Shown here: positions 10,584 to 20,979 of the stretch, piece by piece
Position numbering within the stretch: the first letter of the stretch is position 1
Layout: the number at the start of each line of letters is the position of its first letter
Source of the DNA: Roridomyces roridus
Taxonomy: Eukaryota > Basidiomycota > Agaricomycetes > Agaricales > Mycenaceae
NCBI GenBank assembly: GCA_029378245.1
Contig: JARKIF010000005.1
Location: forward strand, 496,001-560,000
Direction of reading: 5' to 3'
DNA length: 64,000 nucleotides
Program-made: the position numbers and the translations under genes
The notes under the pieces: generated by a model
Seen by the model: only the letters and a program-made list of their open reading frames with translations
Told to the model about the DNA's origin: nothing
The model's database searches: none

Positions 10584-11482
10584 TGTGGGGAGACGAGAAA
10601 TTTAGCCAGACGGCGGTCTGTATCGAGGGCTTTATTGAGGCAGCCAGTTCTTCCTGCTACTAGTAATGCGGACAATGATTGAATTTAAGCCTGAATTTAG
10701 CTCACGAGGTGGAATTAATGGTCCCGCGACGGAGATGGCATATCTACGAGCCTCGAGGGAACGTTATCACTGAGAAGCTACGAGCAAGCTGGGAGTTGTG
10801 GTTCAAGTTGAATAATAATTGCATCCGAGCATCAGGCCATCAACCTGTGATGCGGCCGCTCTTCCTCTCATCTCAACTTCAGTCTTCCTCTTCCTCTTCC
10901 TATTTCCGCTGCGGGAGCTCTATTGCCCAAAAGCCACTGCCGACTTGAATCACACCATAAGGACCTATCCTCAATGAAGGAGATGGTCTCCCGTCGTTTC
11001 TCCTACTTATAAGTACCAGAGGCCTCTGATCAACTGTCCCGGCCCTGCATACCCTCTGAAGAAATCTGACCCCTCAATGAACAAAAAATTATCAATCACC
11101 TTTGCGAACTGGAGTAAGAACCAGACAATTCCGGCCAGTATACGGCTTCGATTGTCTCTCATTCCGTCAAGTTGCCACAGAAAACATGAACGTACTATTA
11201 ATATGCCCTTTTTCTGGTTGTCTCTCTTCCGGTTGCACCCAGAACACGCCTCCGGCCGATGCCTGAGTGCTCGTGACTCCGTCGCCCCTTTGACCAAGAA
11301 CCTTGGAATTCTTCATTGCCGGTTACCTTGTGTTACAATTATTGCAAGTATCAAACACTCTCAAGCCTCGCAAACTCAGCGACGCATGCACCAAGCCAAC
11401 ATTTCCTAATAGTAATTGGCGACACCTTTCCTGTCAATCTCCAGTGCTTCGCGCTGCTTCTGAGGTTTGGACGCTTATGCTA
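10584..11482. other. About 0.9 kb without a recognised gene
   Basis: This lies between the transporter relic and the 3' end of HEM25. Several ORFs of 60-110 codons exist on both strands, but none has a domain, a signal peptide or sensible splice sites. It may hold leftover transporter promoter sequence and the HEM25 3' untranslated region. No repeat or transposon end was seen. Confidence 0.5.
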
Positions 11483-12792
11483 TTAGCTTGGATTACGCCG
11501 TATGAACATCAGTACACCCTCGTATACAGCCCAACCAATCGCCGAGCTGAATATTTTGCGGGCTCCGCGCAAGAAAACGCCGTCAAAGAACCCAGGTGGG
11601 CCGCGTTGCTGTAAAAATGGTTCAAAAGGGTCGGAATTTCCGTTGAAAATCCACTTACAATCCATATAGTCCGCACTGTCTGAACAAAGCCCTGATATCG
11701 CTCTTCACTCCTCACTTGGACTTTTGTCTGTCTCGCCGTCAGACGCAACCGAAAAACAACAACACAAGGGTCAAGACCTTTACAACATCAAAAGGATGTG
11801 TCGCCACAGTGGCAATCGCCCCAGCAGACGCAGCTGACACAGTATGCATCAGGGTCGCCTGTGCATCCGACGTGGGTTGAAAGACATGCACTGATTAATT
11901 GGGAATTTAGGGATCAAACGAAGGCAAGGGTAAGCAGGTTACCAGACTGGCGCTTTATTCCTTCGTACAGGACCACGAATAAGCCCGCATATGGCGCGTC
12001 GCGTAACGAGGACGCGAAGAAACCGCGGAACATCTCGGACGGACCGAGACGGGCTATTGACAAAAACCCACCAGTCAAACTTTTATACGCGTACATATTA
12101 CTCTGTGGACGAGCTATTAGTGGACAAGCAAGAAAATGAAGATTATATGGACCTCGTAGCGCGCTTTGAGGACAGAAAACGGATTCAAAAGAAACCCGAC
12201 GGCGACACGCGTCGTAGCACCCGCAAGGAGATTCCCTTGACTGCTGAGTTTCGGAAGAACAGAGCCGTTTCGACTGTCCGGTGTGCGGACTGCATGGAAA
12301 TACGGCGAACGAGCCATGAGCGTCCGCAACTGAGTCAAGCTGGTCATGTACAGCGCGACCCCAGGAACATTTCTACTGGGCGTGAAACGGTGCGGGAGAA
12401 ATTGAAGATTTCACGTGCCTCGCTAGGGTTGCGGCAGTGCCTCGCCAGAGACCGAGCACTCCCTGGGAAGCAATAATTTGCTGCGTCGTTCTTACCAGTG
12501 TTGTGGTATTTCTGCTCTCCGTCTTGTTTAGTCTGTTTAGTCGTTGATGGAGCAAATGTAACAATACCCAGTTTTCAAAGCACCGTCACCTTGCTGCAGC
12601 CGTGTCTTGAGCAGGTCAACTGTCCAGGTATGAGTAAAGAACGCCGAGACGCCAGACACGGCTTACAGGGTTGCAGGCAGACGGTGGAGGCAAAACCGGA
12701 CAAGGCACCTGCAATGCTATTCTTTCAGCGCGTCTTGAGAGAAGAAAGAGGAATGGCTGACCGGAGAATAGCTGCTGCCCGACATTGCTCAT
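11483..12792 (-). CDS. HEM25: Mitochondrial glycine carrier (SLC25A38/Hem25)
   Basis: Hem25 brings glycine across the inner mitochondrial membrane for the first step of heme synthesis. The minus-strand exons encode the three repeats of a mitochondrial carrier, each with its signature: QPFDLLKTRLQQ, then NPFSVLKARYE, then HPFDVVKTKVQVR. Between them are GVLGLWRGTAATLAR, EMFRGFFASSLRDAPYAGLF and GFFDGVFLRGARKIFSSAIG. The last three residues before the stop are NPS. The start MSNVGQQLFSG at 12792 opens an exon that joins in frame to ALSGFASTVCLQP. About seven exons are present. A second carrier type is unlikely because DAPYAGLFVVLYE and the helix-1 sequence fit the SLC25A38 group best. The gene is head to head with SPT4, with 64 bp between the start codons, so the two probably share a promoter. 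Confidence 0.9.
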
Positions 12793-12856
12793 GGGCGACG
12801 CGTCGAGAATTTCCAAGCACGAAGCGTGACGTCACACATCAACTGCTCTTCTTCCA

Positions 12857-13328
12857 ATGGCGGACCCAGCAGGCCAAGCAGTCATCCCTTCCCTCGCCAA
12901 AGGCTCCAAACAGCTCCGTGCCTGCCTCCTTTGCTCTCTCATCCAACACCCTCTCGACTTTCGCAAACACGGATGCCCAAACTGCGAGGAGATAATGCAG
13001 GTGCGTCTCGTGCCTTGTTCAGCCAGTCATGTTCTTATTCTTTCAGATGAAAAACTCTGGTGACCGCGTAACAGCCTGCACAACAACGTACTACGACGGA
13101 GTCATTGCGGTCATCGACCCCGATAAGAGCTGGGTCGCGAAATGGCAGCGCACATGTGCGTCGTCCATCCCCTCTCCAATACCCCTCCGCTGACCCGCAA
13201 TCTCAGCGAAATATGTTCGCGGAATGTACGCCATCCGTGTCCGAGGCCGCATACCAGAAGACGTCGAACACGCGCTCGAAAGTCGCGGCATTCGTTACAG
13301 ACCACGCGATCAAATGGACCAAGACTAG
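12857..13328 (+). CDS. SPT4: Transcription elongation factor Spt4
   Basis: Spt4 pairs with Spt5 to form DSIF, which keeps RNA polymerase II processive. Exons 12857-13000, 13047-13155 and 13207-13328 join to 124 aa. Four cysteines form the zinc site: CLLC near residue 26 and CPNC about 18 residues later. The body has DRVTACTTTYYDGVIAVIDP, WVAKWQR and YVRGMYAIRVRGRIPEDV, the typical Spt4 sequence. The length is slightly above the usual 100-120. The start is fixed by the in-frame ATG of MADPAG. All introns are GT-AG and no frame break is seen. Confidence 0.96.
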
Positions 13329-13421
13329 ACCTCCCTCTCTTCCTTGTAAACAGTGTGTACAATATTTTCTATCTTTTGGTATACATACAGTATGCGATAC
13401 AACATCATTAGCATTATATGA

Positions 13422-15936
13422 TCATAGCAACTCGTGAGCAGCCGAGTCGTAGCGGTCGGGCAGATGAGAACTCCAGAACGGTCAGATGACGGGAGGCATT
13501 CGTATTGATCCACATACCTGAGCATATCCCGAGCAAAGACAATCTGCGAAAACACCTTCTCCACGTCCAGGACCTCAAACAGCCGCAATTTATCTGGCGC
13601 ACTGTCAGAGTTGGCCGTCTGTCGATGCGCGGGCGAGAAATCATTATCCCGCATTGCCCAAAGAACACGTCCCGGTGGAACTGTGGCCCTCTTCAGTGGG
13701 TTGCCAAAGAGCAACGGAATTGCGCACCCGTAATTGACATTTTCATGTTGGCTTCTAGCGTTTTGCGAACCGAGATAAACTGTGGCCTCTCTTCAGTGGG
13801 TTACCAAAGAGAAACGGAAATACGCACCCAATTGGGATCATCGGGGGTACCAGCACCCGTCTTCCACTGCTTGGCACGCGACGTGACAGCCGTGGACCCT
13901 GCCTGCTCAGCGACCGGCCTGCCGTCCTTGGGCTCATTCCCATCGCAAAGCCACATCGCTGCAGCCCCCAAGTCCCTGATAGCCCCGAGAGAAAGCCGCG
14001 AAACGACATCGTGCGAGTAGACTGAATGAGACGATCAGCTTGTCTGCAAGCTTGCCTAGTTCAGCATCTACCAGTGAGCTACATTCATGACTCAGCATAC
14101 AGGTGGAAAATGGATGTAAGTGTACTCACGGTGGTGCAAAGCAATAGACAGAGACTCGACGGCCAACGGGCAGCCCACTCGACTGCACCGTGAGACACGT
14201 TTTGGGGATCCGCCCACATGAGGCCAAGAAGACCTGCGACGCCAGCCCCAAGACTGTGTCCACAAAGGACTAGCTCTAGTTTTGACCATCAGTAAACAAC
14301 GACGCCAGCGGTATAAAAGCTCACGATAGTTTGGATTATGAAGCAATGCCTCGTGAACTGCCAGATGGACCGGCTTCCCAACACCTCCCATAGCTCGAGC
14401 CATACGGAGCATACCACTGTGAGCGTGGTGCCTGGTTTGGGTGCCAGACGACCCTGGAAACGGCAAGCTAGGGAATACAAACTGGCCAGGCATATCATCA
14501 TCCGACGCCGTTGTCGTGGCCGGTTCAAACTCCTCGTCATCGCAAGTGAGATCAACCGCAATCTCGTTGAGAGACATTGTGCCTCTGAGAACGAGTACTA
14601 TCTCGCCCCTCGGATGATCGGTGAGCACCCAGAACCTCGGCATGAGATGTTCCGAGCCAATTTTTGCTGTGGCACGCATCTTCTCCTTTATCTCGGCATC
14701 CGCTTTGTCCACCGGCGTGTTGGCATAACGCTCAAAGATCTCCTGGTCGTGTTTACCCAGAAGAACATCCCACCACGAATACTGAGGATCGTGCAGCCCA
14801 GCCGAGGCTTCGAGAGGAGGAAAGTCGCCCGCTGCCTCGGCCTCAGAAGCATCAATTGCATGCGTCAGGTTGGCCTCCTCTGCGGCCTTTTCGGAAGGGG
14901 AATTTCAGAAGTAGCGCCGTGAGGCGTGTGTAAGGAGACGCCGAAGAACAGCAGACTTGCTCCGCCATAACCGGCTAATACGAGCTTTGAAAGTCGACGC
15001 AAGGTCGTCTTGAGTTGGGGGTAGGTCATTCTCGGGGTTCTGGAGGAACTAGAGGTCGCTTGACACTAGGGGTCATGCCTTTTCCTTTGCCAAAGGAAAA
15101 GAAGGACTGAGCGCGCACAGAGGCCTCGCCGATGTCCGCAACGATGAGTTGACCTCTATTGTTAGGGAAAATGACATCCGAAGGTGACACGAACGCGGGA
15201 GCCACTGAGAACTGAGTAGCGGAAGAAAAATAATGACCGGAAAAGACGCGTACCTGCGGGCACGCCTTATGGATTCAACGCTCCTGGGTGGCTCCCTCAC
15301 ATGGATTTCCCGCATATGCTTCAGCCATCTCTTTTCGTCCCATTCTTGAGTGACACCTTGAAGTGCGACCCAGGCGACAATGGCACGCGCCATCTGAGTT
15401 AGTCCAAATCGCCTCCAATTCTCGGGGAGACTCTCCCCTGCAGCAGGCTCGTTGAGTTCCCGCCTAACCAGCGTAATGAAGCTTGAGAGGGAAAACGAGG
15501 CTTCGGAACTGCCTGGAATTATTGCTGTTAGGAGATTTATGGAGCTGTGTGCTGCAAGCAAAGAGGTGCTGGTGATATATTCGCTAAAGAATATGGGGGC
15601 AAGAGCAATCTGCTCTGCGAATGAGATGACGCCTCCAGCGATGGGCCTTGCTATGGTAGATCCGCCAAAGAGGGTCCAGTCTACAGCGGTCGCTGTGACA
15701 TCGACGGCGGTCGAAGCGACGCGAAAGCCGAGACGAGTGGTGGTCTTGACGGCGGAGAAGGTGAGGGCACTGGCATACGAGGCGAGGTCTAAACCCTGAC
15801 GAGAGTAGACATCCCACATGTCTCTCGACGAGGACGGAAGCAGCGTCGAGCACGTCTCTCTAAACGAGAACAGGGGTGGCGTTGTTGAGGGTGGCGAGTG
15901 GAGGTGGATGGCAACACATGTGAAATGCCGAAACAA
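13422..15936 (-). CDS. Class 3 (diacylglycerol-lipase-like) lipase, frame broken as assembled
   Basis: This is a serine hydrolase of the lipase_3 family, related to sn1-specific diacylglycerol lipases. The catalytic serine is in LVLCGHSLGAGVAGLLG, preceded by the strand LRGTMSLNEIAVDL. The N-terminal 250 residues (from MWDVYSRQGLDLASYAS, ATG at 15819, or the earlier ATG at 15936) hold several hydrophobic segments, suggesting membrane attachment. Downstream are VSVYCFAPP, VYSHDVVSRLSLG and PDDPNWFISVRKTLEANMK. The final exon ends SHLPDRYDSAAHELL, stop at 13422. The frame must be changed at about 15,035, 14,890, 14,203 and 14,022 to keep the conserved text; no introns fit there. Because unrelated essential genes here show the same kind of single-base break, I treat these as probable sequence errors, though a true pseudogene cannot be excluded. 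Two introns near the 3' end are almost the same sequence. Confidence 0.8.
13681..13827 (-). repeat. Two near-identical neighbouring introns
   Basis: In the lipase gene the introns at 13780-13827 (48 nt) and 13681-13727 (47 nt) match at about 42 of 47 positions, with one single-base gap. Both start GTGCG and end GGCCACAG. The 52-nt exon between them (13728-13779) is not repeated after the second intron. The copy is therefore essentially intron-sized, not a simple tandem duplication of an intron plus exon. Confidence 0.85.
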
Positions 15937-16010
15937 GCCACAACGCTCAAGTCCGAGAAAGGAAAATTTATGCTACAAATCTAGAAATACATGATGCCTC
16001 TACAATCACA

Positions 16011-17368
16011 TCAAGGAGCCTCCAAAAGAATAGCGGCATTCCCAGCTGACGGTGGCTGATAAAACGGTATAGTGCGGAGGTTCTCTGGCGCAGGACCCTC
16101 GCTCTCAAGTTTCTTTCTCCCGCGGTCTGTCTGCAAATATGATCAGAGAATGCGCAACTTGCAGGTAATAATACGCACGATGCCAGCCTGCGCCATTCCT
16201 CGCTCCAAGCCCTCTAGCAACGTACAAGCTTTGCAGAGATCGTTGCTGGACATGTATCCACATCGTTTGCATGTCTCTGGAGGGTACAGTCAAGGTATGT
16301 TGATGTTTCACAAAGGACGAGACCTACGCTGCACTTTTTGGGTGGCCTTGACTTCCTCCCGGATCTCGAATGCCTCTCCTGAGTGGATGATGTCGATGAT
16401 GGCACTAGGCCGCGCCGCCTCGAGATCTTTGAGAAAGACACGGGCATGTCCACGGTAGGCATCCGGGGAGTATATGCACTCGGTGGAGAAATAGTCTAGT
16501 TTTTTAAAGTATGCGTACCTGAGTGGATGGTGAGTGTGCTGTTTACAGCAAAAGAACAGAACGTACATGACGATCTCCTTCTCATAAGCGTATTTAAACG
16601 GCTTGGACCGCTTAATCGTGTCCTCTCCCTGCGTGCAAATGGACGTGCATCTGCCCAACCGCGCAATGTCACCTCGCATAACTGGAATGATCCGTCTAGA
16701 TGTCCACTGGGGAATCAATAAACGCACTGTTCATGAGCACCGTCTCGGCAATGTCGTCGGCGTTGTGCCCAGTGACAATATGGTCCACACCGAGCATGGA
16801 CGCCCCGCGGTCGAGGGCCTGCCTGCGAAACACCCCGCAGAAGGTGCAGTTGTTCTTTCTCCCCACTTGAGAAACGATCGCATCCATCGTCCAGCCGTAC
16901 AGTTCGTCATACGATAGAATTTTCAGAGGCATCGAGTATTGCTGTTGATTCCGCTTGACGGTCTACAGAACGTCACTTCCCAAGCACCAAGGCGCAACAA
17001 ATAACGCACCTCTAGTGAATCATCCCGGTAGCCCGTAATGCCCTCGTCTATTGAGAGAAGGAAAAGTTCGAGTCCATAGTTGTATCTTTCGTTGAGAGTC
17101 TTCATCACATAGGCCAAAACGGTCGAATCTATTCAACTGGCGGTCTCAGCTTCGGCTCCGGAGTGGTACAAGTGAGCTACCTTTTCCACCAGAGGCCCCT
17201 ATAGCCACCCGATCCCCTGGCTTGAACAACTCGGCTTGCACGATGGTAGTTGTGCACCTCCGTTTCAAAGACGTAGAAAAAGCATTCACGACAGATTTGT
17301 TGGCCAGTTTTCGGTCTTTTCAGCATCGCGCGGTTCGTCGAGCATAGCGCACAGGTTCGGGGCGGCAT
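16011..17368 (-). CDS. NCS6: Cytoplasmic tRNA 2-thiolation protein 1 (Ncs6/Ctu1)
   Basis: Ncs6, with Ncs2 and Urm1, adds sulfur to U34 of tRNAs for Lys, Gln and Glu. The protein starts [20 protein letters not shown] with the first zinc cysteines, then [17 protein letters not shown]. The PP-loop for ATP is [14 protein letters not shown], split by an intron after GGK. Next come [36 protein letters not shown] and [14 protein letters not shown], then [14 protein letters not shown]. The C-terminus keeps a second zinc region with [13 protein letters not shown]. The frame breaks near 17,247, where an extra base sits between EVHN and [12 protein letters not shown]; the conserved text on both sides indicates a single-base insertion. 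The gene faces the WW-domain gene with 95 bp between starts. Confidence 0.94.
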
Positions 17369-17463
17369 AATGTCCGAGAAGGAGTCAATTGACACCGCTT
17401 TGCTGTACAATGGAGAGTGATATAAGCTGATTACCTCGATTGGCCTTGCTCTCAACCCACAAC

Positions 17464-18330
17464 ATGTCTGGCAATCCCGACACTCGTCCTCTACCACCCG
17501 GGTGGATCACAGAATTTGATAGGAAGTAAGGGCTAACTGGCTCTCGATGGCGGCGATTCTGACCTATTCGACCAGCTACAACGCGTGGTTCTACGTGAAC
17601 ACTACAGCTCAACCACCTGTGACAACTTGGGTTCACCCAGGCGCTGCGCCACCGCCATTCAGTCCACCTGCGGGCCCGCCGCCTGGAAATCAGAGCCCCT
17701 ACCCTCCGCAAGGCAGTCCGTACCCTCAGCAAGGCAGTCCGTACCCTCAGCAAGGCAGCCCATACCCTCCTCAACAAGGCAGCCCGTACCCGCCCGGTGG
17801 AAGGACTAGCCCGTATCCGCCCAATAATAGCCCGTACCCAGCCCAAGGCGGTTACAATCCCGGTTACCAGCAAGGACCTCCGCCCGTGCAATACAACTCG
17901 TACCCTCAGCAGGCACCGCCACAGGAGGGCAAAGGTGCGCAGGCAGAAGCTCATGCGGCGTTGGCCGACGATTTGCCAACAGGTTTTCTTGGAAACATGC
18001 TCCACCACAGTTCCTCTTCGTCGCCACAACCCGTGTATGTTCAGCAGCAGGCACCGCCGAAGAAGAGCGGTCTCGGAATTGGCTCCATGGTTGCTATCGG
18101 TAAGTCATGTCATTGTAAAGGATTTCTGCAGTCTGAGTATTGTCCCAGGCGGTGCGGGTTTGCTTGGAGGTGCATTGCTTGAAGGGGCGCTCGATGGAGG
18201 AGACGGCCACGACGGTGGAGACGGAGGATTTTTTGGATCCGACGATGGAGGAGGACGGGGCGGAGACGATGGAGGAGATGGAGGAGATGGTGGCTTCAAT
18301 GGCGGTGACGACGGGGGCGGAGATTGGTAG
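17464..18330 (+). CDS. WW-domain protein with Pro/Tyr heptads and Gly/Asp-rich tail
   Basis: Exons 17464-17525, 17576-18099 and 18149-18330 give 255 aa. The N-terminus is a WW domain split by the first intron: LPPGWITEFD then YNAWFYVN and TTWVHP, with both tryptophans. WW domains bind proline-rich peptides. Residues about 50-140 are rich in Pro, Gln, Tyr and Gly with repeats of GSPYPQQ. A short hydrophobic Gly-rich segment (GLGIGSMVAIGGAGLLGGAL) follows, then a tail of alternating Gly and Asp to the final DW. The self-similar PPxY-like repeats could fold back onto the WW domain. Function is not known. An internal ATG at 17547 in the first intron gives a longer ORF, but that would lose half of the WW domain, so I chose 17464. 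Confidence 0.85.
17701..17800 (+). repeat. 21-bp coding minisatellite (GSPYPQQ units)
   Basis: Four to five copies of a 21-bp unit encoding GSPYPQQ or GSPYPPQQ lie in the middle exon of the WW-domain gene. The first copies are nearly identical at the DNA level, which suggests recent repeat growth by slippage or unequal exchange. Confidence 0.8.
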
Positions 18331-18439
18331 GGGAGGCAAGGCATTGTCTTGAGGTTTCCAATGTGGAAACCTATTTCCATTCTGTACTCTTTTCATCTTT
18401 ATCATTATGTGCACTCTCCTCTGTCTTCAACAGAGGTGC

Positions 18440-18775
18440 ACAGACTCTTTCTGGTCTCATAATTGGAATGAGTACAATTTAAATTCCTTAGCAAGGAGCA
18501 TAGGAACATTGGAGGGCAAGTTTAGTACCAGCAGCCTGGGTAATTCCAGCTGCAATAGCATACATTGAAGTTGTTGCAGTTAAAAAGCTCATACAATCAG
18601 TGTATGGTATGCTGTCAACTGCTTCAGGTCTTACCTCTGGCCAGTCTTGGTGAGCCAGCACAGAGCCAATGCCAAATTTATTGGCTCGGCTCGCGCTCGC
18701 GTCGTTGGGGAACCAGGAGTTTAAAAATTGGACCATTCAAAGTAAGGCCCAGGGTACTAGTCCTGAAGAAACACA
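18440..18775 (+). pseudogene. Decayed fragment of 18S ribosomal RNA gene
   Basis: The sequence tracks the central part of nuclear 18S rRNA for about 330 bp. Recognisable blocks in order are AATTGGAATGAGTACAATTT, TTGGAGGGCAAG, CCAGCAGCC followed by GGTAATTCCAGCT, GAAGTTGTTGCAGTTAAAAA, CTTACCTCTGG, GGTGAGCCAGCA, GGGGAACCAGGA and TTCAAAG. Many differences are C-to-T or G-to-A at former CpG sites, for example the universal GCCGCGG is here GCCTGGG and GCTCGTAG is GCTCATAC. The fragment lies between the WW-domain gene and ICP55, in a normal gene-rich setting. It is too short and too changed to work. It is a relic of inserted rDNA. Confidence 0.85.
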
Positions 18776-18838
18776 CCAAAAGTGCCAGTTGAATGCAGCA
18801 GACAGAAAAAGGTGGTGATGCCGCATCATTCGGGTCAA

Positions 18839-20866
18839 ATGTCCCTTTTCCTTCGACGCGCCCGAATTGTCCAACGACGGCGGTACGCCACTGAAGCTGC
18901 TCCCAAACCGTCCGCGTTTGGCCAGCCTCTTCTTCCCTCTCACCCACATCTCGTGCGCGATGGCGAACTCACGCCCGGCTTTACCGCAAATGAATACGAG
19001 ACCCGACGGAGGAAACTCATGGATTCCTTGTAAAGCCTAGCTTCCCAGTCAATCCCGGACCTTACATTTTCTTCAGGCCTGACTCGAGTGTGGTCGTCTC
19101 AATTGCGGGCACTATCAAGTACATGAGTGGTCAAATATTGTGGGTACAAGTAGTAGCACTAAGACAACAGCTCACGTCTCGCAAAAGCTACAAGTTCAGA
19201 CAGGCCTCCGATTTTTGGTACTTGACTGGCTTCGATGAGCCGAATGCTGCCGTGATTCTGGAAAAGACATCCAACTCGCGTGGTTATCGTATGACGCTCT
19301 TCTCTGCCGGGAAGGACTCTGCCAAGGAGAAATGGGATGGCGCGCGGTACGACCTTTCTGTTCCACAAAGCAATTCACCCAACTCGCATCCAGAACAAGT
19401 TTCCATGAAGCCGCGACCATCTTCAAGGCAGACGACGCGCGCTCCATCGACCATTTCGCATCGCACCTGCGCTCCGTCCTGTCAAAGTACTCCAACGTCT
19501 ATGTAGATGTTCCCCAAAGTACGACTTCCCGCAAGTCATCGTCCAAATTCACCACAAAGTCAATCTTGAGCTACCTGAGTCCACCCCTGGCGCCGCAATC
19601 AGAATACGACTCCATTGTGGAGGGGCTCTCTAATTCTCGAAGAAAATCCCTCGCACCGCAAGTTGCGCAGCTACGCGCGATTAAAAGCGAGGCGGAAATT
19701 CAAGTGATGCGGCAAGCTGCTGACATCAGTGGGCGCGCTCACGCCAAGGTACAGTTGTTGTCTCTTCTACGATATTCTCTCATCAAGCTGTAGACAATGC
19801 GGTTCGCGAGGCCCGGTCTCTCGGAAGCGGCACTCGGCGCGCATTTCGAGTACCTTTGTGCCTTGGCAGGCTCCCAACGCCCGGCATACGTGCCCGTTGT
19901 CGCTTCTGGAGCGAATGCGCTCATTATCCATTACACTTCGAATAATCACCTCATACAAGAGGGCGAGCTCCTCTTGATTGATGCCGCGTGTGAATACAAG
20001 TGCGTACTTTCATACAATCCTACCTTCTGTTTCCTGACGGAAATTACAGCAACTACGCTTCAGACATCAGTATGTCAACATAACGTCTTCGCTCACACTT
20101 CTCTCTGACGAAGCAGAATAATCGTAGCCCGCTCGTTCCCAGCATCAGGGACCTTTACATCCCCTCAACGAGACCTGTACGCCGCCGTGCTCTCGGCACA
20201 AAAACAGGTCATCAATTTGTGCACCGAGTCTTCCGGGCTCAGTCTGTACCAAATTCACTTCCGCACCTGCGCCATCCTTCGCGAGGAGCTCAAGCAAATT
20301 GGGATTAATTGCAAGGCGAACGATCTGGAGCATGTTTTGTTCCCGCATTATGTGTCGCATCCCATTGGGTTGGGTCAGTCGCATGTAGTATATATTCTGC
20401 TTTTCTGACTCTTGGTAGATTTACACGAATCGACCCACTTTGAACGGTCCGGAAGGCGAGTTGCTGTGACTTTTCTGCGCTTTCCATTAAACTATCCATA
20501 GTCTAAAGCCTGGAATGGTTATTACCGTAGAGCCTGGTCAGTGTTCCTCTACACACGTTTCATTGTATACTCAATGTCATGACCCAGGCATCTACGTCCC
20601 TCCAAGTCCCTCCTTCCCCAAACATTTCCACAACCTCGGAATCCGGATAGAGGTGACACAGCGATCCCCTTGATCTTCACAATTTCACTTACCGCTTTTT
20701 CAGGATGAAGTCGTTGTGGGCAAGGAGCATCCCACCGTTCTTACGGTTGCCGCCCCAAAGGAGGTGAGTATTTACACTCCTTCTGGAGGCCGTTTGATGA
20801 CACTTTGAACAGATTGCGGATGTCGAGGGCGCGTGTCAGGGCCTCCTTGGGTTCGAGCCGTTCTGA
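18839..20866 (+). CDS. ICP55: Mitochondrial Xaa-Pro aminopeptidase (Icp55-like)
   Basis: Icp55 trims one residue from imported mitochondrial proteins after the main processing peptidase. The start MSLFLRRARIVQRRRYATEA is a typical basic targeting peptide. The N-terminal creatinase-like domain has DFWYLTGFDEPNAAVILEK. The metallopeptidase fold contains YVPVVASGANALIIHY, LLLIDAACEY (metal-binding Asp; the following conserved block NNYASDI is split by an intron), TRSFPASGTFTSPQR, LFPHYVSHPIGLDLHES (metal-binding His) and KPGMVITVEPGIYVPP (metal-binding Glu), ending EVVVGKEHPTVLTVAAPKEI. About eight introns interrupt it. An ATG seven codons earlier (18818) is in frame and could also be used. The upstream neighbour is the 18S relic, which may overlap its promoter. 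Confidence 0.93.
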
Positions 20867-20979
20867 GTGTTGGGATATAAAAGTAGTGTAGTAATTGTCG
20901 TGTAGTAATTGTCCGATGTACAACTATGTGGTACACACGGAACTTTTGCCTATAGATACAGTGGTAGTCAGCTTTCCGT

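Noticed and set aside
13422..15936. Calling the lipase a definite pseudogene
   Set aside because: Its four frame breaks are single bases of the same kind as in eIF5B, NCS6 and NOP58, which must work. The catalytic motif and splice sites are intact.
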